A stretch of 64,000 bases of DNA from Bacteroidota bacterium (GCA_947468275.1 CANIKO010000002.1:169363-233362); one strand, 5' to 3'. Counted from the stretch's first letter, positions 43,769 to 53,003 are shown. Notes: generated from the sequence alone by a model not told the origin. Translations and numbers: made by a program.

Positions 43769-46711
43769 ATGAAAAAAATATTTGCTTTTCTTATTTGCTC
43801 CTTTGCATTCAACGCTTTTTCTCAAACCAAGCCGAATGTTTTCAGAATAGACCTTAAAAGTTCGACCGACGGAAAATACACTTACAAAGAATATGAAAAT
43901 GACCCCTTAAAGAGTCGTTGGTATACATTGGATAATGGGCTTACTGTAATTCTTTCTCCTAATAAAACAACACCTCGAATTCAAACTTTAATAGCTACTA
44001 AAGCTGGAAGCAAAAGCGACCCAGCGGATAATACTGGATTAGCTCATTATTTAGAACACATGTTGTTTAAAGGAACGGATAAATACGGAACTCTAGATTT
44101 TGCAAAAGAAAAAATATATCTAGATCAAATTGATACCCTATATGAAAAATACAATCATGAAACCGATGAAACCAAACGCAAAGGTATTTATAAGGACATA
44201 GATTCGGTATCAGGTATAGCTGCCAAATATGCAATCGCTAATGAGTATGACAAATTGGTTCAAAGTATTGGAGCTAAAGGTACTAATGCTTTTACAAGTT
44301 TTGAACAAACCGTATATGTGAATGATATTCCAAGCAACGAAGTAGATAAATGGTTGAGCATTGAATCTGAAAGATTTAGAAACCCAATTCTACGTTTGTT
44401 TCATACCGAACTAGAAGCTGTTTATGAAGAAAAAAACAGAACTCTTGATAATGACGGAAGGAAAATGTTTACAGCATTATATGAAAATATTTTCCGCGAG
44501 CATAATTATGGCAAACAGACTACTATCGGTACGGTTGAGCATTTAAAAAACCCGTCCCTACAAAAAATTAGAAAATATTTTACCACCTATTATGTGCCGA
44601 ATAACATGGCAATTATTATGTCAGGCGATTTTGACCCTGATAAATTAATAAATGAAATAAATGAAAAATTTAGTTACATGGTTCAACATGGGGTTCCGCA
44701 ATACAAGTTTAATCCTGAAATCGTTAATCCAGAGCCTAAAACTGTAGATGTTTACGGCCCTGATGCGGAGTATGTATATATTGGATACCGATTACCAGGA
44801 GCTGGAACACGTGAAGCTTCCTTATTAAATCTTACCGATTTGCTATTGAGCAATAGCAGTGCAGGATTGATTGATCTTAATTTAGTTAAATCTCAAAAAG
44901 TACTTGGCGCCTCATCTAGTCCTAATATCATGGCAAATTATAGTGTTCACATGTTTAGTGGAAAACCAAAAGAAGGTCAAACATTAGAACAAGTTCGCGA
45001 TTTGCTGTTAGCTGAATTAGATAAGCTTCGCAAAGGCGATTTTGACTATAATATGGTTCAAAGCATTGTGGCGAATAATAAAGTAACCCAAATGCGACAA
45101 TTTGAAGAAAATAGTGGAAGAGCCTATAATTTGCTTGACTATTTTATTTTAGGAACTGATTATGGATCTGGATTGACAGAAAACGAGCGTATGCTTCAGT
45201 ATACTAAACAAGATATAATAGATTTTGTTAATAAATACTATACTAATGATTATGTGATCTGCTATAAACATAAAGGTAAAGATAATTCTATTCAAAAAAT
45301 AGAAAAACCAAAAATCACAAAAGTAGAAGTGAACCGCGATGCAACTTCAGCTTTTGTTGATACTATTTTAAAAACTCCTTCGGCTAAACTTATGCCAGTT
45401 TTTGTAGATTACAAAAATGATATAGAAAAAATATCACTAAAAAACAATGTAAATGGATACCTGGTGAAAAATGAAACCAATCAATTATTTTCACTTTATT
45501 ATGTGTTAGATGCAGGAAAATATAACGATCTCAAGCTGGCATTTGCTGTTAATTATTTGCCGTATTTGGGAACTTCTAAATATAGTGCAGATCAAATTGC
45601 TACTGAATTTTATAAATTAGCATGCGACTATGGAGTATCTGTAAATAACAAACAATCCTATGTATATTTAAGTGGATTGACTGAAAACTTCGAAAAATCA
45701 TTGGCATTATTTGAAGAACTATTAGCAGACGCCAAACCGGATGAAGCCGCCCTGAAAAATTTAGTAGGCCGAACATTAAAAGGCCGTAAGGACAGCAAAC
45801 TAAGTAAAGGCACTATTTTAAATTCTGCACTTCGCAATTATGTAATTTATGGTTCTGATAATCCATTTAAAAACATACTCAATGAAAGCGACCTCAATAA
45901 TTTAAAAGCCGAAGAGCTCTGTACTTATATTCACAACCTAGTAAAATATCAGCATAAAGTTTTTTACTACGGACCGCAAGATAGCAAAACAGTAAAAACA
46001 CTTTTGGATAACAAACATAACAGTGTAAGAAAACCACTTGCTCTGCCTATTGCTAAAGAATTTACAAAACGAGTAATAACTGAAAATGAAGTATACTTTA
46101 CAAATTATGATATGGTTCAAGCAGAAATAGCTTGGTACCGCCGTTTGGATAAGGTAGATCATGATAAAGATGCTTTAGTTACTGTTTTTAATGAATATTT
46201 TGGTGGAGGAATGAGCAGTTTAGTTTTTCAAACCATTCGCGAAAGCAAAGCCTTGGCATACAGCACCTATTCATACTATACTCAAGGAAACGAACCAGGT
46301 GAATATGACGGAATTTCGGCTTATATTGGCGCTCAGGCAGACAAATTGCCTGAAGCAATACCAGCTATGAACGAGTTGTTGGACAAATTACCTGAATCTG
46401 AATTATTATTAACCAATTGCAAAGCCTCAATTAAAAGCCAAATTGAAAGCAACCGCACTATTGGAACAGATAAACTTTTTGCGTTTGACAATGCCTTGAA
46501 ATGGGGCTATAAAACAGATCCATCCAATGCAATTTATAATAATATTGATAAAATAACTTTTAAGGATTTGCAGACATTTCATAATACATGCTACAGTAAA
46601 AAACCCTACGCATATTTCTTGATAGCTAATAAAGAAAAGGTAAAAATAAGTGACCTTGAAAAATTTGGTAAGTTGAAAGAATTGACCTTAGAAGAAATTT
46701 TTGGATACTAA
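43769..46711 (+). CDS. M16 family zinc protease, two-domain
   Basis: Exported peptidase of the pitrilysin (M16) family, 980 residues, with signal peptide ending AFSQ. The inverted zinc motif is HYLEH (H93, E96, H97) in LAHYLEHMLFKGT, with the third ligand in ELEAVYEEKNR. A ~70-residue insertion after the motif contains lysine-rich helices. The C-terminal inactive-type M16 half has GGGMSSLVFQTIRESKALAYSTYSYY. There is no type IX sorting domain, so it probably stays periplasmic. Such proteases digest peptides of up to some tens of residues; substrate unknown. Imperfect -7 element TATTTTCG at 43734-43741. Confidence 0.9.
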   Translation: MKKIFAFLICSFAFNAFSQTKPNVFRIDLKSSTDGKYTYKEYENDPLKSRWYTLDNGLTVILSPNKTTPRIQTLIATKAGSKSDPADNTGLAHYLEHMLFKGTDKYGTLDFAKEKIYLDQIDTLYEKYNHETDETKRKGIYKDIDSVSGIAAKYAIANEYDKLVQSIGAKGTNAFTSFEQTVYVNDIPSNEVDKWLSIESERFRNPILRLFHTELEAVYEEKNRTLDNDGRKMFTALYENIFREHNYGKQTTIGTVEHLKNPSLQKIRKYFTTYYVPNNMAIIMSGDFDPDKLINEINEKFSYMVQHGVPQYKFNPEIVNPEPKTVDVYGPDAEYVYIGYRLPGAGTREASLLNLTDLLLSNSSAGLIDLNLVKSQKVLGASSSPNIMANYSVHMFSGKPKEGQTLEQVRDLLLAELDKLRKGDFDYNMVQSIVANNKVTQMRQFEENSGRAYNLLDYFILGTDYGSGLTENERMLQYTKQDIIDFVNKYYTNDYVICYKHKGKDNSIQKIEKPKITKVEVNRDATSAFVDTILKTPSAKLMPVFVDYKNDIEKISLKNNVNGYLVKNETNQLFSLYYVLDAGKYNDLKLAFAVNYLPYLGTSKYSADQIATEFYKLACDYGVSVNNKQSYVYLSGLTENFEKSLALFEELLADAKPDEAALKNLVGRTLKGRKDSKLSKGTILNSALRNYVIYGSDNPFKNILNESDLNNLKAEELCTYIHNLVKYQHKVFYYGPQDSKTVKTLLDNKHNSVRKPLALPIAKEFTKRVITENEVYFTNYDMVQAEIAWYRRLDKVDHDKDALVTVFNEYFGGGMSSLVFQTIRESKALAYSTYSYYTQGNEPGEYDGISAYIGAQADKLPEAIPAMNELLDKLPESELLLTNCKASIKSQIESNRTIGTDKLFAFDNALKWGYKTDPSNAIYNNIDKITFKDLQTFHNTCYSKKPYAYFLIANKEKVKISDLEKFGKLKELTLEEIFGY

Positions 46712-46731
46712 TTAAAATTTCATGTTTTTAT

Positions 46732-46770
46732 AAAAAAAACTCAACTCCTAATAAGAGTTGAGTTTTTTTT
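46732..46770 (+). terminator. intrinsic terminator after the M16 protease
   Basis: AAAAAACTCAACTC, a 7-base loop, then GAGTTGAGTTTTTTT. A perfect stem extended by A/T pairs with a T-tract on both strands. Confidence 0.85.
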
Positions 46771-47085
46771 ATAATACAAATTCTTAATATTATCAGGATG
46801 AAGAAGTAAATATTTCCAAAATTTATTTATTACTTCAGTATTTCAAGCCTCTTTTTTACTTCATTTTATGTCACGAATAGTGAATAATTCCTTTTACTTT
46901 TGAATATTATTTACCTAAAACCATAAAAAATGGTCCTTATCAATAAAGTAATTACCTAATGACGCTTATATAATTATACCAAATAATAATCACAAAAAAT
47001 TCAACCTTTAAGAAAGCTCAAACCCTTTTCTTTGGAGCTTTTTAATTTTTATAAATAGGTCAGATTTAATACCACAAAAAGCTGC
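46771..47085. other. AT-rich gap without genes
   Basis: About 315 bp without a coding frame I trust. It contains an AAAGCTC ... GAGCTTTTT hairpin (47013-47044, 15-base loop), which may be a second terminator or a small RNA end, and the -7 element of the next gene at its right edge. Otherwise nothing seen. Confidence 0.5.
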
Positions 47086-47093
47086 TAAATTTG
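47086..47093 (+). promoter_or_regulatory. -7 promoter element TAAATTTG
   Basis: Perfect TAnnTTTG match overlapping the TTG at 47091, which favours GTG 47106 as start of the GT-C protein. Confidence 0.5.
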
Positions 47094-47105
47094 GAACCTA
47101 TATTC

Positions 47106-48539
47106 GTGCAGGTTTACAATTCACAAATAATTACCAAATTATCGCCCCACCTTAAATCTATAAAATTTTGGCTGGCATTCTTTTTTGTTATCCGATTGGT
47201 GGGTATTACCAATCCTCCATTGGAAAGGGGCCACGACTGGCGACAATGTCTAACGAATATGATTAGCCGCAACCTATACGAAACCGATAACAATCCATTC
47301 TATCCCACAGTAGATAACGGTGGCAGGCATGAGTCAGGAATAATTGCTTCCGAGTTTCCAGTATTTAATTATTGTGTGTATCTAGTTTCATTACTATTTG
47401 GTTATTCACACTGGTATGGCAGGCTTATCAATTTGATACTTTCTACCATAGCGGCATGGTATTTTTATAAATTACTTAAAGAATATTTTGCTGAGTCGGT
47501 AGCTTTCAACGCCACATTTTTGCTAACCATTTCCATATGGTTCGGCTTTAGCCGAAAATCTATGCCCGATACTTTTAGCATGTCACTAATGCTCATGGCT
47601 ATTTATCATGCTTTTTTATTCATCAAAAAAAACGACGGATGGCGATTGGCTGCGTATGGAATTTTGGCTTCATTGGCCGTATTGGCTAAGCTTCCGGCTA
47701 TTTTTGCATTTAGTATTTTGGTTTTGCCAATTTTTTCAAAAACCAATATATGGCTTCCAAAACTTTCATTAGTTGTAACTTCACTTGCTGTTTTATCAAT
47801 TGGCTATTGGTGGTACTTTGTTTGGGATGAATATTTGTTTAGAACCTGGTGGTATCAATTGTTTTTTCCAAGAACCTTAAAAGAAGGCCTTCAGGAATCC
47901 ATGCCATTTTGGAATAAAGCTTTGGAACAATTTTATTTTACGGCATTTCAAAGTTTTATAGCCTTTGCCACATTTTTGTACGGGCTGTATCATTGTATAA
48001 AAAACAAAATAAATCTACCTCTTATAATATTAGGTGTTACCTTTCCTGTATTCATAGCTTTCATTTTAAAAACGGGAAATGTATTTGCCTTGCACAATTA
48101 CTATATTATTCCTTTTGTGCCTGTAATGGCCCTTATAGGTGGTATTGGTTTATCAAATATTCCATCAAAAATTTATCCTTGGTTATTGGCCTTGATTAGT
48201 ATTGAATCGATTGCTAACCAACAAAACGATTTTTTTATAAAAGACAGTGAAAAATTCAAACTAACACTTAACACAGAAATTAACAAAGTAGTTCCAAAAG
48301 CTGAGAAGATAGCTATGGCGGGAAACACGGGACCTCAATACATATATTTTGCGCATCGCAAAGGTTGGGGCTTGTCTAAAGAGCAAACATTAGATACAAG
48401 CTATATGAACTTTTTAATTAAAAAAAATTATAAATATTTGGTGGTTATCAAAAGAGAGTTTTCGGAATTACCTCAATATCAATTGTTATCAGAAAATAAA
48501 GATATTTTAATTTATAAGCTTGGAAAAACTAAAATTTAA
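47106..48539 (+). CDS. ArnT/PMT-like GT-C glycosyltransferase
   Basis: A 477-residue polytopic protein. Loop 1 holds the acidic site NPPLERGHDWRQ (Asp44), followed by a GRHESGIIASEFPVFNYCVYL periplasmic part and helices ending about residue 360; a ~100-residue soluble C-terminus follows. This is the ArnT/PMT_2 arrangement using polyprenyl-phosphate sugars. The longest frame starts at TTG 47091 which is inside the promoter TAAATTTG (47086-47093), so GTG 47106 is preferred. It is similar in layout, not in obvious sequence, to the protein at 3994-5466. Acceptor unknown. Confidence 0.75.
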   Translation: MQVYNSQIITKLSPHLKSIKFWLAFFFVIRLVGITNPPLERGHDWRQCLTNMISRNLYETDNNPFYPTVDNGGRHESGIIASEFPVFNYCVYLVSLLFGYSHWYGRLINLILSTIAAWYFYKLLKEYFAESVAFNATFLLTISIWFGFSRKSMPDTFSMSLMLMAIYHAFLFIKKNDGWRLAAYGILASLAVLAKLPAIFAFSILVLPIFSKTNIWLPKLSLVVTSLAVLSIGYWWYFVWDEYLFRTWWYQLFFPRTLKEGLQESMPFWNKALEQFYFTAFQSFIAFATFLYGLYHCIKNKINLPLIILGVTFPVFIAFILKTGNVFALHNYYIIPFVPVMALIGGIGLSNIPSKIYPWLLALISIESIANQQNDFFIKDSEKFKLTLNTEINKVVPKAEKIAMAGNTGPQYIYFAHRKGWGLSKEQTLDTSYMNFLIKKNYKYLVVIKREFSELPQYQLLSENKDILIYKLGKTKI

Positions 48540-48552
48540 ATCTTTATTTTTA

Positions 48553-49968
48553 TTAAAATCCACTTACATCAAGTCTTCCCCCTGTCACACATTTTCCTGA
48601 CAGAGAACTTGTAGATATTGCTGAATTTAAAATTGCGGCTTTGATAGTAGTTGCTGAACTTCCTGAATGAGTAGATGCATATAATGCTGCGGCACCAGTT
48701 ACATGTGGTGTGGCCATTGAAGTTCCACTATAATTACCGTATCCTGATACGATCTTTCCTTTGCTGTTAACAGGTAAACTTGAATAAATACCTAAGCCTG
48801 GTGCACCTATATCCACGGATGTGGCTCCATATTGAGACCAAGAAGCTAAATCACCTGAAGAGGTTATAGCCGCCACAGCAATCACATTATTACTTGAATA
48901 ATTTGATGGGTAACTTGGGGTAGCATCATTATCAGTTCCACTGTTTCCGGCGGCCGCAATAAAAAGAATATCTTTTGCATTAGCCCTGTTTATTGCATCT
49001 AAAAGACCTTGGCTAAATCCGCCTCCACCCCATGAATTATTTGTGGCTACAATATTCATGTTATGTCTTGTTTTAAGATCTGTTACATAATCCACTGCTT
49101 TTATAGCATTAGCTAATGTTCCGCCATTAGTACCAAGAAATTTACATGAAATCATTTTAATATTCCAATTAACACCAGCAATACCTTTACTATTTCCGCC
49201 AATTCCACCAATGGTTCCAGCTACGTGAGTCGCATGATCATCGTTGGCATCATCAAATGTAGTATTATTATTACCGACAAAATCCCAACCCCATTTGTCA
49301 TCAACAAAGCCATTTCCATCATTGTCCTTACGATCACCTATTGTTTCATATGGATTTACCCAACAATTCGCGGCTAAATCTTCATGAGTATTCATAATGC
49401 CTTCATCAATTACAGCAACAATTACTTCAGATGAACCAGTTTTACCATTTGCCCAAGCTTCAGCTGCTTGACTTCCAAATTTATTTGCTGGTGAACTTGC
49501 ATCTCCACACATTCCCCAAAGATTTCCAACAGTACCTATAAAATAAGGGTCATTGGAAGTAGCATAATGTGTATAGATATAATTGGGTTCGGCATATTCA
49601 ACTTCTGGCATTGCCTTAAGTTTATTTATAGCTTCAAAAATATCACCTACAACATTCACAAGTACTATACCATCCAAATCACCGGCTTCAACCATTGCTG
49701 AGGTAAGTATTCTTTCCTCGACAGAAGCACCAATTTTCGCATAAACTAGATTAACAACCTCGGGATTAGCCTCTTTTTTGAACTTAACCAAAACTTGATT
49801 GGCAACGTAACTAGTTCCCGGTTTATTACCTACAAAAACTGGTTTATCTAAATTGTCATTATTAAGGTTCAAGTCATTTTGGGTCTCTTTTTTACAAGAA
49901 GAAAAGAATGTAATGGATACAATGAATCCGACAAGAAGGATTAAGTTAAGTTTAAAAATGTTTTTCAT
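48553..49968 (-). CDS. subtilisin-like (S8) lipoprotein protease
   Basis: A 471-residue exported serine protease with a lipobox-like FSSC (Cys25). An inhibitor-type prodomain spans about 55-128 (VLVKFKKEANPEVVNLV.., MPEVEYAEPNY). The catalytic triad is Asp188 (VAVIDEGI), His245 (DDHATHVAGT) and Ser417 (SGTSMATPHVTG); the oxyanion Asn342 is in AAAGNSGT. Two flanking positions deviate from the norm: DEG for DTG/DSG and HAT for HGT. A Ca-like DNDGNGFVDD loop is at about 215-224. It has no type IX sorting domain and so would be lipid-anchored. Promoter TATATTTG with a TTG box 18 bp upstream. Confidence 0.9.
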   Translation of the reverse strand: MKNIFKLNLILLVGFIVSITFFSSCKKETQNDLNLNNDNLDKPVFVGNKPGTSYVANQVLVKFKKEANPEVVNLVYAKIGASVEERILTSAMVEAGDLDGIVLVNVVGDIFEAINKLKAMPEVEYAEPNYIYTHYATSNDPYFIGTVGNLWGMCGDASSPANKFGSQAAEAWANGKTGSSEVIVAVIDEGIMNTHEDLAANCWVNPYETIGDRKDNDGNGFVDDKWGWDFVGNNNTTFDDANDDHATHVAGTIGGIGGNSKGIAGVNWNIKMISCKFLGTNGGTLANAIKAVDYVTDLKTRHNMNIVATNNSWGGGGFSQGLLDAINRANAKDILFIAAAGNSGTDNDATPSYPSNYSSNNVIAVAAITSSGDLASWSQYGATSVDIGAPGLGIYSSLPVNSKGKIVSGYGNYSGTSMATPHVTGAAALYASTHSGSSATTIKAAILNSAISTSSLSGKCVTGGRLDVSGF

Positions 49969-49988
49969 AAATTTAATTTGTTAGCGGG

Positions 49989-50017
49989 CAAATATACTAA
50001 TTCTAATTAACAAACAA
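49989..50017 (-). promoter_or_regulatory. two-box Bacteroidota promoter, TTG-N18-TATATTTG
   Basis: TATATTTG is the reverse complement of 49989-49996, 20 bp upstream of the S8 protease ATG, with a TTG box 18 bases further upstream. Confidence 0.6.
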
Positions 50018-50079
50018 TTACCTTATACTATCAATTAAAACATTAATTTATAGTCTTGTGAAATAGAAAATAAGTGCTT

Positions 50080-50472
50080 TTATTTAGATGCAGCAGCAGG
50101 ATTATACTTTCGATAAGGTGCAGCAAGATACATCATTAAAAGTCTTGAAAACCTAACCATTATTGGTGTAAGCAGCAATATTAGTGGAATAATAACCGAT
50201 ATATAAATCCAAAGTTCGGGGTCGCCAAAAAAGACAAATAGTGTAAATCCTGTAATAATAGATACTCCAACATTTAGCGCATATGTAAAATACATAGCTC
50301 CCCAAAAAAAGCCAGGCTCCGGTTCAAACTTAACTCCACAAACTGGGCAATTTTTATGAACATTACCATGATTAACTATATTATAGAAAGGATGTGTAAA
50401 AACTTTTCCTGTTCGGCACTTTGGACATTTACCTGCAAAAAGTGAAGAGAAAAAACCATTATTTGACGACAT
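50080..50472 (-). CDS. DUF983 membrane protein
   Basis: A 130-residue protein with two CxxC pairs (KCPKCRTGK and NCPVCGVKFEPEPGFFWGAMYF) followed by two transmembrane helices (about 58-80 and 84-106). This is the DUF983 layout; the Cys pairs suggest metal binding (zinc or copper). DUF983 genes often lie next to cytochrome oxidase genes; here it is the last gene of the oxidase operon, 2 bp after the CPMC protein. Its role in oxidase assembly is an inference from position. Confidence 0.85.
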   Translation of the reverse strand: MSSNNGFFSSLFAGKCPKCRTGKVFTHPFYNIVNHGNVHKNCPVCGVKFEPEPGFFWGAMYFTYALNVGVSIITGFTLFVFFGDPELWIYISVIIPLILLLTPIMVRFSRLLMMYLAAPYRKYNPAAASK

Positions 50473-50474
50473 AA

Positions 50475-50711
50475 TTATTTAATTTGTTTCTTTCTACTAT
50501 TATAATACCAAGCTATTCCAGCAATACCAACAGCTAAATAAGGCACACTTAACAAATAAAGAATCCCTTTATTGAGCCCTCTTCCTTTTGTATTATTTTT
50601 ATCTTTCATAGCACTCTCAATCGAAGTTTTGCACATGGGGCACTGTGCATTTGAATAGGGAGCTAAAACTAAAAATATTAAAATAAAAAGTGTTATAATT
50701 CTATTTCGCAT
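50475..50711 (-). CDS. CPMC mini-protein of the oxidase operon
   Basis: A 78-residue protein: cleavable signal peptide ending SNAQ, mature N-terminus CPMCKTSIESAMKD (Cys24 and Cys27 of CPMC), a short polar stretch with KGRGLNKGILYLLSVPY, then one transmembrane helix (about 52-70) and a basic tail. The layout suggests a periplasmic CxxC site next to a membrane anchor. Position between a methyltransferase and DUF983 in a copper-enzyme operon points to copper handling or thiol exchange, but no biochemical evidence is known to me. Overlaps the methyltransferase by 11 bp. Confidence 0.75.
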   Translation of the reverse strand: MRNRIITLFILIFLVLAPYSNAQCPMCKTSIESAMKDKNNTKGRGLNKGILYLLSVPYLAVGIAGIAWYYNSRKKQIK

Positions 50712-51450
50712 GATTAAAATTTTCAGGAATAAAGATAAAATTTTGGGTCAAATGTAAACTTGGCTCAAAGTTAACAAGGTTCTGGTTAAACACTACCATA
50801 ATATTATAATTAATCGATTTAAAAAAATTAAAACAATTATTTCGATTTTGATTGTCCCAAAGTTCACAATATATAATTGGACGATTATTCAGTATTAACT
50901 GTTCGGCCCCTTTAAAAACTTGAAATTCAAAATTCTCTACATCAATTTTTATCGCTGAAATTCCGGCAGCTAGCAAATCTAACATAGAATCTATCGTTTT
51001 TTGTTCTACCTCTACAATTATTCCATCATTAAATTCAGTTATATCTGGAGAAATAACATGACATAATCCTTGTTTTTTAACACCATTAACCACCGGTATC
51101 ACCATCCGTAATGGTTCAGAATTATTACCTAGTGCCATTTCATAAATCGATACATTTTCAAGATGATGATGTGTAATAATTTTTCGAAGGGTATTTGCAT
51201 TCCATGGAATTGGTTCAAAAGCAAATACTTTGCCCAGACCTACGTGTTTACTTAGATGGTAAGTCATTATTCCAATATTGGCTCCTAAGTCTAATACATT
51301 AGAATCTTTAGGTATTAAATTTATAAAATAGAAGAAGTCTTTTTCACCCTTGTCCCATTTCAAGGTTTTAATTTTATATTTCGAAAAAAAATAGAGATAT
51401 CGCTCAAAACCAAGAAAGGCCTGCAGTATCCTCTGTATTAAATTTTTCAA
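50701..51450 (-). CDS. FkbM-type SAM-dependent methyltransferase
   Basis: A 249-residue methyltransferase of the FkbM family: SAM-binding motif I VLDLGANIGIMTYHLSK (about residues 53-69), acidic FAFEP at the end of strand 2, and the family-typical IDVENFEFQVFKGAEQLI with PIIYCELW. FkbM enzymes methylate oxygen on sugars or small molecules. It starts at TTG 51450, one base after the DUF420 stop, and overlaps the CPMC gene. Such an enzyme is not a known oxidase biogenesis factor, so it may be an insertion into the operon. Confidence 0.85.
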   Translation of the reverse strand: MKNLIQRILQAFLGFERYLYFFSKYKIKTLKWDKGEKDFFYFINLIPKDSNVLDLGANIGIMTYHLSKHVGLGKVFAFEPIPWNANTLRKIITHHHLENVSIYEMALGNNSEPLRMVIPVVNGVKKQGLCHVISPDITEFNDGIIVEVEQKTIDSMLDLLAAGISAIKIDVENFEFQVFKGAEQLILNNRPIIYCELWDNQNRNNCFNFFKSINYNIMVVFNQNLVNFEPSLHLTQNFIFIPENFNHAK

Positions 51451-51451
51451 T

Positions 51452-51997
51452 TTAAATAGGAAAATTATAATAAGGAGATAGTAATAGATAAACTAAAACA
51501 CCTGTAAATGTAACATAAACCCAAATTGGAAAACTCCATTTCACTATTTTTCGATGTTTTATTCTATTATCACCCAACCCATAATAAAAAGATAGAAGAA
51601 CAAGTGGTAGCACAATAGCGGCTAAAATTATATGAGTTATTAAAATAAAATAATAGATTGATTTAAGTATTCCGTCACCACCATATTTTGTTTCTGGCAC
51701 TAAATAATGATAGGTAACGTAAGAGATAAGAAATAATGCCGATAGAAAAAAGGCTACAACATTAATTTTTTGATGCGTTTTATATTGTTTCCTCTTCACA
51801 AAATAAAATGAAATAAGCAGCAAAATGAAACAAGTTCCATTAATGAACGCATTGAGTTTGGGCAATGAATAAGCAAAAGATGGAATAGTATCTGGTACTG
51901 GAATAATTTTTTTATTCAATACAATTACTAAAAGAAAAACCAATATGGAGATTGAAAAAACAATTCTAAATATAGTGCGTTCGTTACTTTTTATCAT
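51452..51997 (-). CDS. DUF420 membrane protein
   Basis: A 181-residue inner-membrane protein with five hydrophobic segments. It has the DUF420 pattern: PSFAYSLPKLNAFINGTCFILLLISFYFVKR, then HQKINVVAFFLSALFLISYVTYHYL, ILITHIILAAIVLPLVLLSFYYGL and HRKIVKWSFPIWVYVTFTGVLVYLLL with conserved His and Trp residues. DUF420/CtaM-like proteins accompany and in Bacillus-type systems assist assembly of cytochrome oxidase. It overlaps SCO by 14 bp. Overlap and order argue for co-translation in the oxidase operon. Confidence 0.85.
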   Translation of the reverse strand: MIKSNERTIFRIVFSISILVFLLVIVLNKKIIPVPDTIPSFAYSLPKLNAFINGTCFILLLISFYFVKRKQYKTHQKINVVAFFLSALFLISYVTYHYLVPETKYGGDGILKSIYYFILITHIILAAIVLPLVLLSFYYGLGDNRIKHRKIVKWSFPIWVYVTFTGVLVYLLLSPYYNFPI

Positions 51998-52628
51998 GAT
52001 ATTCTTTTAAAACAATTATTATATCATCTTCTAAACGCAATACATCACTAAAATCCTGAGAGTCATATATTCCGCGAATATGTTTTTCCTTGTCTACTAA
52101 AATTAATTTATCGCTATGAATAAATTTAGCTGGCTTATTTCCTTCAACAGCTATAGCCTTATAACTTTCCGCAGCCAACGTATAAATTTCCTTTTTTCTT
52201 CCAGTCACAAAATGCCACTTTTTATTATCCACCTGTAGTTTTTTAGCATATTCAGCTAAAACAGCAACAGTATCATGTTCAGGATGTACGGTATGAGAAA
52301 TAAACATAACTTTAGGCTCTAGTTTAAATTTTTCATATACCAAATGTAAATTCCTATTCATTCGAGGGCAAACATCAGGGCACGTTGCAAAAAAGAAATT
52401 AGCTACGTAAATACTTCCGTCAAAATCTTTCTGTGTTACTGAATCGCCATTTTGATCGATAAAAGAAAAATTAGGTACAAGCCAAGGAGTGGTATCTCCC
52501 GTCATTTCAATACTACCCATTATGGGGAGTTTTTTATAGGATGTTTTACTATATTTCCAAAGTAATCCCCAAACTAGAGGGCCAATAAGAATGGCACCAA
52601 CAATAAATATTTTAAGAAATTGCTTCAT
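51984..52628 (-). CDS. SCO1/SenC copper chaperone
   Basis: Thioredoxin-fold copper protein that delivers Cu to the CuA site of CtaC. An N-terminal membrane helix (about 5-23) anchors it; the copper ligands are C83 and C87 in TCPDVCPRM and a His in KFIHSDKLILVD (about 170). The VMFISHTVHPEHDTVAVLAEYAKKL segment is typical. The 214-residue length is usual. The start abuts the CtaF-like gene (1-bp overlap). Position three genes from the CtaC, CtaD core fits its role. Confidence 0.92.
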   Translation of the reverse strand: MKQFLKIFIVGAILIGPLVWGLLWKYSKTSYKKLPIMGSIEMTGDTTPWLVPNFSFIDQNGDSVTQKDFDGSIYVANFFFATCPDVCPRMNRNLHLVYEKFKLEPKVMFISHTVHPEHDTVAVLAEYAKKLQVDNKKWHFVTGRKKEIYTLAAESYKAIAVEGNKPAKFIHSDKLILVDKEKHIRGIYDSQDFSDVLRLEDDIIIVLKEYHDKK

Positions 52629-52963
52629 TAATTAGCCAACCAGAAGCTTCCTTCGGAAAGGAGACCGGCCACCAAGCCCAAAACAAGCAAAAAAGGAACA
52701 ATTATGCATGCGGCAAGGTCAATCTTCTCATGCTTCATATGCATGAAAGATGCTACAATGTAATAAGCTTTAACAATTCCTAAAATTATGAAAGTGATAT
52801 TTCTTAATCCACCAAGAGGTGGCATAGAGAAATAAAGTACAATATCTACTACTGTAAGAACTGAAAGAATTATTAAAGTTCTCCAAATTTCCTTGGTCCC
52901 ATTACTCTCTACGTGAGGGATATAAGTTTCTGGAATGTATTCGTTTGAGTTATCGTTATGCAT
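52628..52963 (-). CDS. cytochrome c oxidase subunit IV-like (CtaF/CyoD)
   Basis: A 111-residue protein with three transmembrane helices (about 30-50, 55-77 and 85-105). The VESNGTKEIWRTLIILSVLTVVDIVLYF start and the ILGIVKAYYIVASFMHMKHEK segment are those of the prokaryotic subunit IV family (COX4_pro). It is a small accessory subunit helping assembly or stability of the aa3 core. It follows the subunit III gene by 40 bp. Confidence 0.85.
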   Translation of the reverse strand: MHNDNSNEYIPETYIPHVESNGTKEIWRTLIILSVLTVVDIVLYFSMPPLGGLRNITFIILGIVKAYYIVASFMHMKHEKIDLAACIIVPFLLVLGLVAGLLSEGSFWLAN

Positions 52964-53003
52964 ATTAAGTTGCTAAATTATTTTTTATAAAATCTTAAGA
53001 AAT

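Noticed and set aside
47013-47044. Small RNA gene ending in the AAAGCTC hairpin
   Set aside because: Only a terminator-like hairpin with a 15-base loop is visible; there is no promoter element before it or conserved secondary structure that I can see.
48553-49968. Type IX sorting domain on the S8 protease or on the M16 protease
   Set aside because: Both end without the PNP start and KGxYxLxI strand; the S8 protein ends in LDVSGF and the M16 in TLEEIFGY.
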